Below are positions 34,672-48,320 of a DNA stretch of 64,000 nt, one piece after another. A program made the translations under genes and the position numbers. Position 1 is the stretch's first letter. Every line of letters starts with the position of its first letter. A model generated the notes under the pieces. The model was not told the DNA's origin, did not search any database, and saw only the letters and a list, made by a program, of their open reading frames with translations. This DNA is from Mytilus trossulus (lineage: Eukaryota; Mollusca; Bivalvia; Mytilida; Mytilidae), in NCBI RefSeq assembly GCF_036588685.1, contig NC_086379.1:15671862-15735861 (forward strand), in the 5' to 3' direction.

Positions 34672-36790
34672 TATAGAATTGTTTTGTAAGACTAATATTG
34701 TGTCCATGCTTTTCTGATTTTACCAATATATTTTTAATTCTTAGTCAAGACCAGTAGTCTTGTTAGGGCATTTGTAAAATTTGTTTTCAGATTTGGTTAT
34801 TAAGTTTATAATGGCAATGTGTTTGGATGCATATTGTCTAATGTCCAAGATTTAATGTTATGGTTTTTAGGACACATACAATTGAAGATTGATGCAAAGA
34901 CTGAAATACATAGCTTCTTTCTTCATTTTCATGTTAGGGCAAAATTAATGAAAATATTATAGAGGAGGTAAATTAAAGCATGTCAAAAATAGCATGATGC
35001 ATATATAAAACACTTGATTTATAGATGTTTTTTATATTGTGCCTTTCAGAGGAATTATACACATTTTATCAAAGTCATTGAACAATACAGGGAAATATAA
35101 AGATTGGAGTATCAACCGATTTGAGACTAAAGAAGTATTTTAAGAGCAACTGAACATGAAAAATTACAATCAATTTTTAACCATTAATTAAAACTTTTAA
35201 AACATGATACAATTAGAAGTAAGAAAATTGATAATTTGTGCCATGAAATACATATATTTTAAATTGGTTATTCAGAATTGATGTAGAAAAATTTGCTTTA
35301 AGTTGATTATACATTTAGTGGAACGATCATTTGATGGCAAGTTGAACTGGTTGTTAGGGCCTTTTCAGTATGTTTATTAAAAGAGTTATACTCTATTGGG
35401 AGCATGGAAAAATTCCTAGAATTATAATCTCAGAAATTGTACAGCATAATTATATGACATTACTTTATTATCTCTTTGAAAAAGTTGTTTATACAGATTG
35501 AATTTATGCCATAGTAGGACAAATATTTTATAATTACTACCCATAGTTTGTATTGTTCATTGTCCCACATGAGGTCGTTGTGATGATTTTTTTTACAAAT
35601 TGTACATTTATCATGTTTCGTATACCATATTAAATATGTATTTGTTGTACTTAGTTCACGAATCAAACATTTTGTTTTTATATCTGTAATATTATCAAGG
35701 AAATCATTTTAGATGTGTAAAAATTGGTAGAACAATAGTTGTATTGGCTTGATAGAAAAATTCTTGATTTTAGAGTTTACTATTTGTTTGTTGAACACTG
35801 AATCTTCTTTGCAGCAAGGCATTCTGGGGAAAAGATTTGGTTTGTAAATTGTCAAAATTATTGAGGAACTTGAAGTGATTAAGGGATTCATGAAAAATCT
35901 TTCTGGTTCAGTGGTTAAACTATTTTTATCAGAGTTCCAAAGCTTTACACTCAGCTTTACAATTAAGAGCTGTTCAAGAAATGAGTAGTCCCCTCAATCT
36001 AACTGTTTAAAACCATTAAGTCAAAGTTTGTATAATGCAAGGTTTAAAAAAAATAAGAATTAATCATTCAGTTATAGATTTTGAAAATATTCATGTAGAT
36101 AAAATTTTAGATTTAATATTCTTATTGTTTTTCCCATTTAATAATACTGAAAAGTTAACAAAAGTTATAATATTATAATTCTAAATTCCATACACAAGGA
36201 TGTAAGAAACAGGACTTATACAATCCTAGCAGAGAACCTTATTGCTGGTGTGTTATTTACACTTCTAACTGACAGGAGAAGATTCTGTGTTCAACAAACA
36301 ACGGTTGATTTTTTCGTATTGATATTCAATCTGAATTTCTTTGCTTTACCAAGGGAAATAACATTCCACTTATATATTTTATCTGTTTTCTTCATTCCTT
36401 TACAAATGCTTAAAGATATACTTCTTATTGTTACATAGCTTTAGAAATTCACCTAATTTTCTACACTTGAATAAATAGTATTTTCCTAGTACCTGTTATT
36501 TTTTTATTGCCAGTGTCACTGTGTTATTTTAATGCTGTATGTTTAGCTTCAAAAGATATCAAAAACTTACTCAAACTCATGAGTCGAATACAAACTAAAA
36601 ATGGCATGACAAAAATCCCAAAACGGTCAAAAGACCAGCAAGTATATACAAAAGTAACAAAACATAGAAAAATCTAAAGAGTGCAACAAAAACTAAAAAC
36701 CTGAGATGATCTCAAGTGTTCCTGAATGGTAATCACACCCGGCTATTTTGTGACACCAGTTCATTTTCTGTGTTGTCCTGTGACATTTTT
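34672..36790. other. Non-coding
   Basis: AT-rich; nothing recognised apart from weak repeat-like sequence at about 36560-36740. Confidence 0.5.
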
Positions 36791-39700
36791 CTGATATACT
36801 AGCTGGTTATCTTATGTCAAAGATTCGAATTAAACCTGTACACATGTATACTTTAGGGGCCAGATGAAGGACGCCTCCGGATGTGGGAATTTCTCGTTAC
36901 ATTGAAGACCTGTTGGTGGCCTTCTGCTGTTGTTTTTCCTATGGTCGGGTTTGTTGTCTCTTTGATACATTCCCCATTTCCATTCTCAATTTTATTTGAT
37001 TCTTTACCTCCAGGATAACATCAAATCAAATTGAAGTATAAGGTCAAACTCCGCCTATTCATATTGGTTGCAGATGATAATCTAAATGGCAAAACTTGAA
37101 CTTACATTTATACAACACAAAGCAAGCAAGTCAACCAAAGTCCCATTCTAACAGCAGTAGGAAATTAGTTCTAATGATGTTTGTTTTTTTTGTTTGATAA
37201 TTTTCTGTTGATGCCAGATCTTAGATGATTGATTGATAGTTTTGAACGTCTAGCAGCAGGAATTCCCTGTATAGTCAATAGTTAAGGTGGACAAAATGAA
37301 GACAGAAATTACCAATACCACTTGAAAATGAGGTTATATTATAATGGTGACAGAAATATCGCCGTGAAATAAATCACGCACGCACATCTCCGATAGTAAA
37401 TGCAATATGCTTAACCCTACAATGAACGTGAAACTCATCCAATCATAGACAAACTGACTTCCTTCAAACTGTAGGATTAACAGCTTGATCGAAGAATCAA
37501 TAAAGTACCATATTTTAATACACCAGGTAACACTTGGAGTGCACATTTTAGATTAGATAGCTCGCTAAATCTATAGACTAGGTAATATGGAGCATTCTAG
37601 GTGAAATAAAAGAAAAAAGAAAGAGAGGATTTCACAATGTTGCCAAATTTTCTAAACAACAATATGTGACGCTGAATTAATCCGACGTCCCGTACTTGTA
37701 TCTACATGTCAAGGATTGTATGAAATTGAAGTTAATCAACAAGAGAGTTTCAGCCGATTACATTGAGTGTGTACGTAAAAGTATTTATTTTGGTCAGATT
37801 AATGCTAGCTGAACTGTTTAGTCATTACAAGGTTAGGTACCCTCCTTTAAGGGTAGTCAGACAGATAAACAATATATATGTCTGTAGGACTACAACTACT
37901 TAAAAAAGAAGAGGTTCTTGCAACGGACAGTTGCTATTTCCCCATCGTATCGGAGAAGGCATAAAGTTTTACCCTTGTGCGTCCCGACATTGTGCTCCAT
38001 TCTCTAACTTAAGATTGCCTCAACCAAATGTTATTTCAATCTTAAGTTAATCATTTACAAAATTAATGTAACAATAAACATAAAAAGTTTGAATTTTGGT
38101 GTCACTTTCATCGTTCTAGAGTTATGCTTTTTTACAAATGGAAAAATGGTGAATTAAATTGTCTCAACCAAATGTTACGAAACTTCTACACAATATTCAG
38201 ATCATGTAGAAATACCGTCATTTTGACTGTTATTGAGTTCTGTCCTTTTTAACATTATGTACAAACGAGGGCATCCATTAAATATATATAATAATAAACA
38301 TTTTTCTGCCTAGACCCTTTTGTGAACCATCTGATATACTAGCTGGTTCTCTTATGTCAAAGATTCGAGTTAAACCTGTACACATGTATACTTTAGTGGC
38401 CAGATGAAGGACGCCTCCGGATGTGGGAATTTCTCGTTACATTGAAGACCTGTTGGTGGCCTGCTGCTGTTGTTTTTCCTATGGTCGGGTTGTTGTCTCT
38501 TTGATACATTTCCCATTTCTATTCTCAATTTTATTTGATTCTTAACCTCCAGGATAACATCAAATCAAATTGAAGTATAAGGTCAAACTCCGCCTATTCA
38601 TATTGGTTGCAGATGATAATCTTAATTGCAATGCTTGAACTTACATTTATACAACACAAAGCAAGCAAGTCAACCAAAGTCTCATTCTACATGCAGTAGG
38701 AAATTAGCTCTAATGATGTTTGTTTATTTATACAACATAAAGCAAGCAAGTCAACAAAGTCTCATTCTAACAGCAGTAGGAAATTAGTTCTAATGATATC
38801 GATGTTTGTTTTTTTGTTTGATAATTTTCTGTTGATGCCAGATCTTAGATGATTGATTGATAGTTTTGAACGTCTAGCAGCAGGAATTCCCTGTATAGTC
38901 AATAGTTAAGGTGGTCAAAATGAAGACAGAAATTTCCAATACCACTTGAAAATGAGGTTATATTATAATAGTGTCAGAAATATCGCCGTGAAATAAATCA
39001 CGCACGCACATCTCCGATAGTAAATGCAAGGATGCTTAACCCTATAAGGAACGTGAAACTCATCCAATCATAGACAAACTGACTTCCTTCAAACTGTAGG
39101 ATTAACAGCTTGATCGAAGAATCAATAAATTACCATATTTTAATACACCAGTTAACACTTGGAGTGCACATTTTAGATTAGATAGCTCGCTAAATCTATT
39201 GACAACGTTTTCTGACTAGGTAATATGGAGCATTCAATGTTAAATAAAAGAAAATAGAAAGAGAGGATTTCACAATGTTGCCAAATTTTCTAAACAGTAA
39301 TATGTGACGCTGAATTAATCCGACGTCCCGTACTTGTATCTACATGTCAAGGATTGTATGAAATTGAACAGTTAATCAACAAGAGAGTTTCAGCCGATTA
39401 CATTGAGCGTGTACGTAAAAGTATTTATTTTGGTCAGATTAATGCTAGCTGAACTGTTAAGTCATTACAAGGTTAGGTACCCTCCTTTAAGGGTAGTCAG
39501 ACAGATAAACAATATATATATCTGTAGGATTACAACTACTTAAAAAAGAAGAGGTTCTTGCAACGGACAGTTGTTATTTCCCCATCGTATCGGAGAAGGC
39601 ATAAAGTTTTACCCTTGTGCGTCCCGACATTGTGCTCCATTCTCTAACTTAAGATTGCCTCAACCAAATGTTATTTCAATCTTGAGTTAATCATTTACAA

Positions 39701-40350
39701 AATTAATGTAACAATAAACATAAAAAGTTTGAATTTTGGTGTCACTTTCATCGTTCTAGAGTTATGCTTTTTTACAAATGGAAAAATGGTGGATTAAATT
39801 TGTCTCAACCAAATGTTACGAACTTTCTACACAAAGTATTTATTTTGGTTAGATTAATGTTAGCTGAACTGTTAAGTCATTACAAGGTTAGGTACCCTCC
39901 TTTAAAGGTAGTCAGACAGATAAACAATATATATGTCTGTAGGACTACAACTACTTAAAAAGAAGAGGTTCTTGCAACGGACAGTTGTTATTTCCCCGTC
40001 GTATCGGAGAAGGCATAAAGTTTTACCCTTGTGCGTCCCGACATTGTGCTCTATTCTCTAACTTAAGATTGCCTCAACCAAATGTTATTTCAATCTTAGG
40101 TTAATCATTTACAAATGTAACAATAAACATAAAAAGTTTGAATTTTGGTGTCACTTTCATCGTTCTAGAGTTATGCTTTTTTACAAATGAAAAAAATGGT
40201 GAATTAAATTTGTCTCAACCAAATGTTACGAAACTTCTACACAATATTCAGATCATGTAGAAATAACGCCATTTTGACTGTTATTGAGTTCTGTTCTTTT
40301 TAACATTATGTACAAACGAGGGCATCCATTTAATATATATAATAATAAAC
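36791..40350 (+). repeat. 1.5-kb segmental tandem duplication plus partial third copy
   Basis: Copy 1 about 36791-38330, copy 2 about 38331-39836, and a truncated third about 39837-40350 that restarts at the internal tatttattttggt. Copies are highly similar with small indels. No coding potential; each full copy contains a minus-strand dispersed repeat at its start. Confidence 0.85.
36856..37000 (-). repeat. SINE-like dispersed repeat (family 2), inverted
   Basis: gcctccggatgtgggaattt, gaagacctgttggtggcctt and gatacattccccatttccat. It opens each segmental duplication unit, so another copy is at about 38396-38540. Confidence 0.6.
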
Positions 40351-40536
40351 ATACACATAAAATCTATTCAGTGATTCTTGAGGCCAATATATTGGAAAGT
40401 TAAAAACGTAATGAACATGTTGAAGACCTGATTAAACAAAAAAGGATTAAACGTAAATCCAAAGCCGAACTACCACTAGTTTTTTTTCAATACTGCAGAT
40501 ATCATGCCTTTATTGATCAATGTAGCAGGGGCGGAT

Positions 40537-40661
40537 ATAGTCCGAGATTACTCTGGTGTCTAACGGCTGTTTTGCTAGACAAGCTGGGGCCTTGGTGTTG
40601 GTCCCAAGGCCCCAGCGTGTCTGGCAAAACAGCCGTTAGACGTCAGAGTAATCTCGGACTA
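40537..40661. mobile_element. 125-bp foldback element with 8-bp target duplication
   Basis: Near-perfect palindrome: arm from TAGTCCGAGATTACTCT to the centre, loop tgttggt around 40595-40602, and the matching arm ending AGAGTAATCTCGGACTA. Directly flanked by GGGCGGAT at 40529-40536 and 40662-40669. Confidence 0.75.
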
Positions 40662-40808
40662 GGGCGGATCCAGCCATTTTAAAAAGGAGGGAGGGGTCCT
40701 AATCCAGGACAAGGGGGGTCTATCTACACGTCCCCATTCAAATGCATTGATAGTCCAAAAAAAGGGGGTTCCAACCCCTGAATCTCCCCACCCTCTGGAT
40801 CCGCGCCA
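40662..40808. mobile_element. Palindromic-ended MITE (GCGGATCCAG termini)
   Basis: Terminal inverted repeats GCGGATCCAG (40664-40673) and CTGGATCCGC (40795-40804) enclose a G/C-run-rich interior. The foldback element at 40537-40661 sits exactly in its left end, whose first bases are duplicated. Superfamily unknown. Confidence 0.55.
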
Positions 40809-41429
40809 TTGTAGTGTATTGTGTTTTCGTTTATTTAATATTTGGTTCAAAGTCTCATATATATGTCCTTTGGTTGTAGTTAGATTGAGGATCCTTTAGT
40901 TTTATGATATTTCTTTATTTAACTTCTATTTCAAACCGCCGAAATTTGTTTTATGGAATATTATATAATTTAATTGGTTAGTGTAGTTGTGCATCCATAA
41001 ATGTATTTCAGATCTGCTTTGCTGAGTTTAAAATATAAATTAAGTGGCTTAAATCAAAGTCATGTTAAAGAATACATTTCCACCAAAATTAAATCATTTC
41101 AAGGATTATAATAAAGACTTTGCAGAAACTGGCGCAACATTAAGCCATGTGATATCAGATTATTGGACATAGACAGCACTACCACTATGACAACAACATG
41201 TTTTATATCAAAATCAAGACATGGCAGATTCTAATTTTTGTCGTATCTATAAATTATTCCTATCTAATTTTTTTCACTCGCTACTAAACTTTGTACTTAA
41301 TAACCCTTGTTTAAAAATTACCAAAAGACAGATTGTTTTATAATGCGACTACCAGTACCAAGATTTGCAAAGGTTTAAAGCGTCAGCACACGTAATTTAC
41401 GAGAAAAGACTCGATTTTCTTGCTTTCTC

Positions 41430-44400
41430 TTATAGGTTGTGATGAATATCACTGATCTTCAATGTTACTCCTTCAAACATTTTATCAGGTGTATCCATCG
41501 AATGCAAACGGGAATCTTCCTCAAATCCAACATCTGCATATTCTTGTGATTTTTTGCGCTCCTTTTTGTCATCCATTTTACCAGACACTAAAGCTTTATT
41601 TTTGGACGCGATATTTAAAACATAGTACGAGCCTTCTTCTAAAGCATAGTCTGCGTCTGCATCTCCATTGCTCTTCACTGATTGGTTGTTAGAAGGTGAT
41701 TCACTGTCGTCGTCAAGGATACTAGGGGTAGAACTGTGTACGTTTTCAATTTTTGTTATAACACAAGGGTCCGGACTGCCTGTTACGACATAGTTTGGAT
41801 TGTATATTATGTTGATATTTTCGTTCTCATAATCGGCTGTAGGGTTTTGTTCTTTCTTCTGCAGCGTGGCATACTTGTCAAGACCGGTTTCGACTTTATT
41901 TCTCTTTTGTCTGCTTCTTCTGTTGAATAAAAAGAAATGCTACAAGTATTCATTTTGTACAAGAACAGAAATGAAGAGAATTATATTAGATATTGTATGT
42001 CTTTACTAGAATAAGATTAAATTTAGTCCTCACGAAAGATATGCCATTGCATGTCAAATAACACACACACACACACACACAATAAAATTTTGACGTTGAA
42101 GTATACGAAATATGCTTTTTTGTGCGTTTGTTATATAAATGTGTATTCAAGATATTGGAAGATATTTGTAATAATAGTAAATATACCTTTTCCAAATAAT
42201 TAATCCGTTGACCACGAAGACAGTTGCAATACAAAAGCCAACTGTACTGATCACATAGATAGCTGAAAGTGAAGGTAAAACACGTTAAGTTACATGCTAG
42301 AAATTTTGATAACAATAGAATAATTGCAAAACACAGTATTTCATCGAACTTCAAAATGAAAAGACCTTAGCGCTTACAAGCTTTAAAAGGCCACAAAAAG
42401 ACTAGATGTAAATCAATTCAAACAAGAAGGTTATCCTAGAAACTCGTGTCATGTGGCTTACTGTAACATCTGTTCGTGTTTTATTGCAACATATTTATAT
42501 ATATATAGATATAGATATCAAACGGTTTTACTGTAACATCGGTATCATACGTTTCTTTAATTGTAACATAGATATCAAACGTTTTGTTTTACTGTAACAT
42601 AGATATCAAAACGTTTTGTTTTACTGTAACATAGATATCATACGTTTCTTTTACTGTTACATCGGTATCATACGTTTCTTTTACTGTGACATCGGTATCA
42701 TACGTTTCTTTTACTGTAACATAGATATCAAACGTTTTGTTTTACTGTAACATAGATATCAGACGTTTTGTTTTACTGTAACATCGGTATCATACGTTTC
42801 TTTTACTGTAACATCGGAATAATACGTTTCTTTTACTGTTACATCGGTATCATACGTTTCTTTTACTGTAACATAGATATCAAACGTTTTGTTTTACTGT
42901 AACATAGATATTAAACGTTTTGTTTTACTGTAACATCGGTATCATACGTTTCTTTTACTGTAACATCGGTATAATACGTTTCTTTTACTGTTACATCGGT
43001 ATCATACGTTTCTTTTACTGTAACATAGATATCAAACGTTTTGTTTTACTGTAACATAGATATCAAACGTTTTGTTTTACTGTAACATCGGTATCATACG
43101 TTTCTTTTACTGTTACATCGGTATCATACGTTTCTTTTACTGTAACATAGATATCAAACGTTTTGTTTTACTGTAACATAGATATCAAAGGTTTTTTTTT
43201 TACTGTAACATCAGTATCATACGTTTCTTTTACTGTTACATCGGTATCATACGTTTCTTTTACTGTTACATCGGTATCATATTTTTTACGTTTTTTCTGT
43301 AATTTTGGTGTCATATGTTGTTTTTTTTTGTAATTTTGGTGTCATATGTTTTTTTTCTGTAATTTCGGTGTCAGATGGTTTTTTTTCTGTAATTTTGGTG
43401 TCATATGTTTTTTTTCTGTAATTTCGGTGCATATGTTTTTTTTCTGTAATTTCGGTGTCCGATTTGTCTTTTTTTAATTAAACATCGGGATCAACTTTTT
43501 TTTAATGTACAGAATGTCACATCGGTATCATACGTTCTTTTCTGTAATTTCGATGTCATATGTTTTTTTCTCTGTATTTTCGATGTCATATGTTTTTTCT
43601 CTGTAATTTCGATGTCATATGTTTTTTTCTGTAATTTCGGAATCATATGTTTTTTTCTGTAATTTCGGTGTCATATGTTTTTCTCGGTAATTTCGGTAAA
43701 ATATGTTTTTTTTTTAATTTATCATCGGGTTCATCTTTTTTTAAGGTACAAAATGTAACATCTGTATTATACGCTTTTTAAATATTACATTTGTATCGTA
43801 AGTTTTTTTTACTGTAACTTCAGTTTCAAATGTTTTTTGCTGTAACATCGGTACCATAAGTTTTTATCTGTCTGTAACATCGGTAAGATACGTTTTCAGG
43901 CGTTATAGTTTATATATACCTGTCTTTGATGTTCTCTCTTCGACATATTTTCCTCTTCCTTCCAGAACTTGACTAGGAATTGGTAAGGATTGCGTACTAT
44001 TATCTACATACATAACATAAAGTGATATGTTTCAGACGAATTAATTCTAAAATGGTAGTTAGAAGTACTCGGTATTTGTTTAAATTCTATCTTTAATTAA
44101 AAAACAAAAAGCAAAATTTACAACAACATTATCTTAAGATAAGTACACTGATTTAAAAGACATTCTGAATGTACACGTGTTTAGCCAGAAAGTTACAATT
44201 TAACACAGAAAAACTCAGAACTAATACACGAAGAGAAACATATAAAGTCTTCAAAAATAGACCAGTTTATACCATATTTCATATTCTAAATTGTCCGGTA
44301 TCTTGGCAAGCTGTACATTATTGAGACTTCAATATCATTAACGAACCAATTTTCCTGCACCAGATGCGCATTTTGACAATACACGTCTCTTCAGTGATGC

Positions 44401-47319
44401 TCGTATCTAAAATATTTGAAATCCAAAGCTTATATAAAAGGTGATTCAACATTCTTGGGTATAAAAGACGAGAGCATAATTATTACAAAATGCAGAAAAA
44501 AAATTGCAAATGAAATGGTAATAGTTGTTTGCTCATTACAGTAATATTAAAATATATAATACCTTCGTAGAAATAAAGAGTAAATCCATGATTTCCGAAA
44601 GGTTCTTCTGTGTGATATACGATAGAAAATTGTCCTGGAGGTAGGACCGTAGGTTTTGGTATGTCATTCCCACAGTAAGTGCCCACTTCCGGAGAGTTAA
44701 AGCTAGTTCCTCGTTTAATCTGTTTCAAAAAGAGATCGAAAAAAATAATTGTGAAAGCAAAAGATTTATCAATTAATAAGAGGGCAAACAGTAGTTCAAA
44801 CTTTTATGTCAATGATAATTTCAATGCCTATATGAATAAGCTGGCCCTAACATGGAATTATTCTTGATTTGTGTCCACATTGCCATTTAATAGTTCTGAT
44901 TATTAGTGATACATGTCTTACTTTGTTTTTTAGGCTTTGTAGAATAATGTTATTAGTTCGCCTTTTGTTGTTGTCATAATCGATTTGATACCTTTCATTT
45001 GGGTCAATCGGAGGAAAAATTTGATCCATATATATGCATAAACGGATTATTACTATAGCGATGCACCCTTTCCCCTTGAAGTTTTACATGTATCATGTAA
45101 GAAATTAGATAACTTTATGGATATCCGCTTCCGAGATATTTGTTTCAGTATATAAGTTAATAAAAGCTTTTTGGTTTTTTTTGATAATCTTTTGGATTAA
45201 GTTAGATAATTGTAAAATCAAGAAGGAAACATATTAAGGTTATACCTGGACATATTCAAATGTACAATCTTTACTTTTATCCAAATTAATAGATGTAAAC
45301 TTCAGTATTACTGGACGATCGTTCTCAATAAGATAAACAAAATCTGTGACCAATGGTTCTCTATTGGGATCAGAGAAATACTCTAATGATTGGTCTGTAC
45401 TGTTGATCCTCTTTATACAATCTGAACAGCCTACAGAAATAAGATCAACGTCGTTATTTAAAAGGAATCAATGATAAACAAATCTTTAATATTAAAAATC
45501 AATTACTAGTACCAAAAAGTTCAGCTCGAAAGTCTTAGTATACTTACATGTTAAATAAAATACCGATAAAATACAACTATTATTATCATATTTCCACAAT
45601 TAAAATTTCTATTAATAGATCATCATTAAAAATTTAGTAAAAGCTTTATTTAGATCTCGCGCTGCAACATTTTCATATCATACCAGCTCAAAAATATACT
45701 CCATAAAACATGCATACTGAAAATATCCATTGAATAATTGAAAAATAAATTACGATAAGGAAAGTAAATTAAAAGTCGACCTATATGTCATGCATTTGTA
45801 TGAAGATCATCGTCAGTTCTTTACTAGCCGCATCGCTTACTTGAAACTGCATTCCACAATCTGGAAATGATACATGTAGGTGATGCATGCCGCGATACTC
45901 CTTTATCGGTAATTCGAATATTTTCCCTTTGATCTTACTGCCTAATATTAATAATTAAATGCGTGTAATCATTGTTGATTGTATACGTACTGTAAAATTC
46001 TGCCTTGAATGTGTTGGAATCAACAGGTGATTCAGATATTAAGGTAAGCGTCAAAACACCGGAGACAGCAAAAATAGGTCTTGGAATAGAATTTCCACAA
46101 AATCTAACTGGCTCATCTGTGTTTTCTGTACCATCTTTAACCTTATTAAAGAAGAAATTAAAAAGTCACTGTGAATTGAAGCAATGCAATATGCAGACCC
46201 CTCAGAGAGTTTTTGCAAGTTTTCCTGAACGAACATATATGGCGTGACAATCACATTTTAAAAACGGAAAGTAAGTGCAACGATTAAAGTGAAATAATCG
46301 GAATAAGAACGACCTTGAAAACATTTTGATATACAATTTTCTTCCTTTTCCTTAAAACAAGTATAATAATTTACGCTGAAATCGATTTGACATTAATCTG
46401 CAAACCACAATTTATGTTCATTGCTCTTATGCTTACAATAGAGTACAACTGTCAACCTCTTTAATAGTTTCTCAAACGCGTATGATTCATTGTTAAAACT
46501 AGCGACATTGCTGTCATTCTTCTTTCACAATGACTCAATATTTTTATGATTGTATCCTGTACGTAGTATATTTGTCCTTGTAATGTGTTGATTTTTACAT
46601 AACTTCTTCTAAATAACGAGTCACTGTAACAAGAAGACAAACTAGTTGTTAATGTCTGTCATTTTGGTCTTTTGTGGATAGTTGTCTCATTGGCAATCAT
46701 ACCACATCATCTTTTTGATAACGATGTTTTACCTCTATATAATTCTTTACACAGCCTGGTGAATTTTGAATGTTGACATGAAGAAATCTTAATATTACTG
46801 GATCTCCGGTAGGGTTATTGATCACATATGTACAGTTAACATTCCTCCGGCCTTTTGGTGGCTGTATCGTTCCAAAGGATGAGTTTATTTGTTGGCTGCA
46901 TACTAAAAATTCAGAGTTTTTTTTTCATATGCATTCTTACGGAAAGCTTTTCAGTTTACGTTTATAATTTGAAATAAGTTACAGTTAGATTTTTGATGTC
47001 CACTGTGGAAAACTAATGATTCAAGATTGGCATATTGCAGAAATGTTGCTTGGTGTAAGAGAAATGTAGATTTGCAAAAGAGCAATCAAACATTTATTTA
47101 AAAAGTGTCCTATAAAAAAATATCCGATAAAAACGTTGAATGTTGAACCTTCGAATTCTTGTATTATAGGACTTTAAAAAAGCTGCACAATCATGTTTTT
47201 TTAATATGAATTTGATTCGTTAAAGGACATACAAAATCGAAAAGCTTACCACTGACGCTCTCTTCTGCGCTGTATAACAAAAGACCCGTTACAACCAAAA
47301 CAAAACACAGCCTATCCAT
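41430..47319 (-). CDS. Two-CUB-domain single-pass receptor with tyrosine-motif tail
   Basis: Eight exons on the minus strand, in order: 47250-47319, 46733-46902, 45991-46141, 45246-45430, 44563-44719, 43920-44003, 42187-42262, 41430-41919. They join in phase to 460 residues ending in TAA. Residues 1-19 or so are a hydrophobic signal peptide (MDRLCFVLVVTGLLLYS). CUB 1 spans about 25-130 and CUB 2 about 132-244; each is split over two exons at the same place and shows the family pattern (opening Cys, NCTYVI / DFVYLI, ILRF / ILKF, then FCGNSIP / YCGNDIP and a closing F.A.FY / F.LYFY). After a Ser/Glu-rich linker comes a transmembrane helix (about 274-296), then a basic stop-transfer KRRSRQKR. 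The 162-residue cytoplasmic tail holds YATL (314-317), YENE (328-331), NPNY (338-341) and YYVL (396-399), candidate SH2, PTB and endocytic motifs. CUB domains bind extracellular proteins or glycans; a cell-surface recognition or signalling role is inferred. I do not recognise a named orthologue. Confidence 0.87.
42061..42080 (+). repeat. (AC)n microsatellite
   Basis: About ten AC dinucleotides in intron 7 of the CUB receptor, next to the transmembrane exon. Confidence 0.85.
42470..43880 (+). repeat. Intronic minisatellite in CUB receptor intron 6
   Basis: Units of about 30-34 bp built on tttactgtaacat plus cggtatcatacg or agatatcaaacg. From 42530 to 43290 two subtypes alternate in runs; from about 43290 the array decays into T-rich ctgtaatttcggtgtcatat units. 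It lies between the linker and transmembrane exons. Confidence 0.85.
46650..46722 (-). repeat. SINE-like dispersed repeat fragment (family 1), inverted
   Basis: gtcattttggtcttttgtgg through ggcaatcataccacatcatc, 11 bases before the CUB receptor exon 46733-46902. Because the gene is on the minus strand this repeat is just downstream of that exon's donor. Confidence 0.6.
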
Positions 47320-48320
47320 TTTTAACCCAGCTAGATGGTACACATCCTATTTGCAAGTAACATATTTAGTGAAAATCTGTCAAGCCAAGTTGATCGGATA
47401 TAATTCTTAAGGGTTTGGCGATTAGATATTATCAATATTTTTTCAAAACAGGAGGAAAGCCGGAAAAACTACGACATATATCGGATATTGTTCACGTTGT
47501 TAAATACACGCGTAGGATTGTACTTCAACATTCTTACATTATAAAAAAAGTTAAAATAAGGGTAAGCACGTACAATATAGTTGACACAAACTACGCCAAA
47601 AAAACCGTGTAATACAGTTATCATGCGTACATAGTACTCGCGGGCAAGACTAAAAAAAATTATTCAGACACATGATTTTATAATGTAAATCTTAGTAAAG
47701 AAATAGCTTAATGTTGATAATATATTATTTTATCATATATTTATTTAATTAATACGTCTTCAATGCGGTTACAGATTATAATGAATCGCCCAGTATCATA
47801 TTAACAGGTATTAAATACACACAAAACCATGATAATGAAATTAAAACTCAATTAGCTTGAGTTTTTCAGGATAGCTATTCAAACTATTGAATTTGTCATT
47901 GCAAGTCGTTCTCTTTTTTTACAAGTTAGTTCTAGGATAATAAGATATTACAGTACCTTTCATTAACTCTATATTCATAGCAATACTATATACAGTCAAT
48001 AACGCATTATCAGCTGAAAGACAGCGCCAATTTATAAGGCACAAATTTTCATGCCTGGTTTATACCGACAGGGGATCAAACCCTCATCTTCCGCACTCGA
48101 TAAATAAATATACGACGAATGAAATGATCGATCTTATATTATTAAGAAGTTTGTTTTGTAAATAAAAAACCCAACACTGGGAATTATAGCTGTATGATAG
48201 CGTCTGTCTGCTTTCAAGCGGGAAATAAACGTACTCTTGCCAAAATCGGGATGAATAAGTACGCAGCCACGTCCCGTCAGAATGGAGACTTTAAAACCGA
48301 AGTCTCTTGTAGAGAGAGTA
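47320..48320. other. CUB receptor upstream / intergenic
   Basis: Should contain the receptor's promoter on the minus strand. No TATA box or other site could be supported. Confidence 0.45.

Noticed and set aside
40659-40850. 63-codon minus-strand frame rich in Gly/Trp/Pro
   Set aside because: It is the interior of the palindromic-ended MITE, not a gene.
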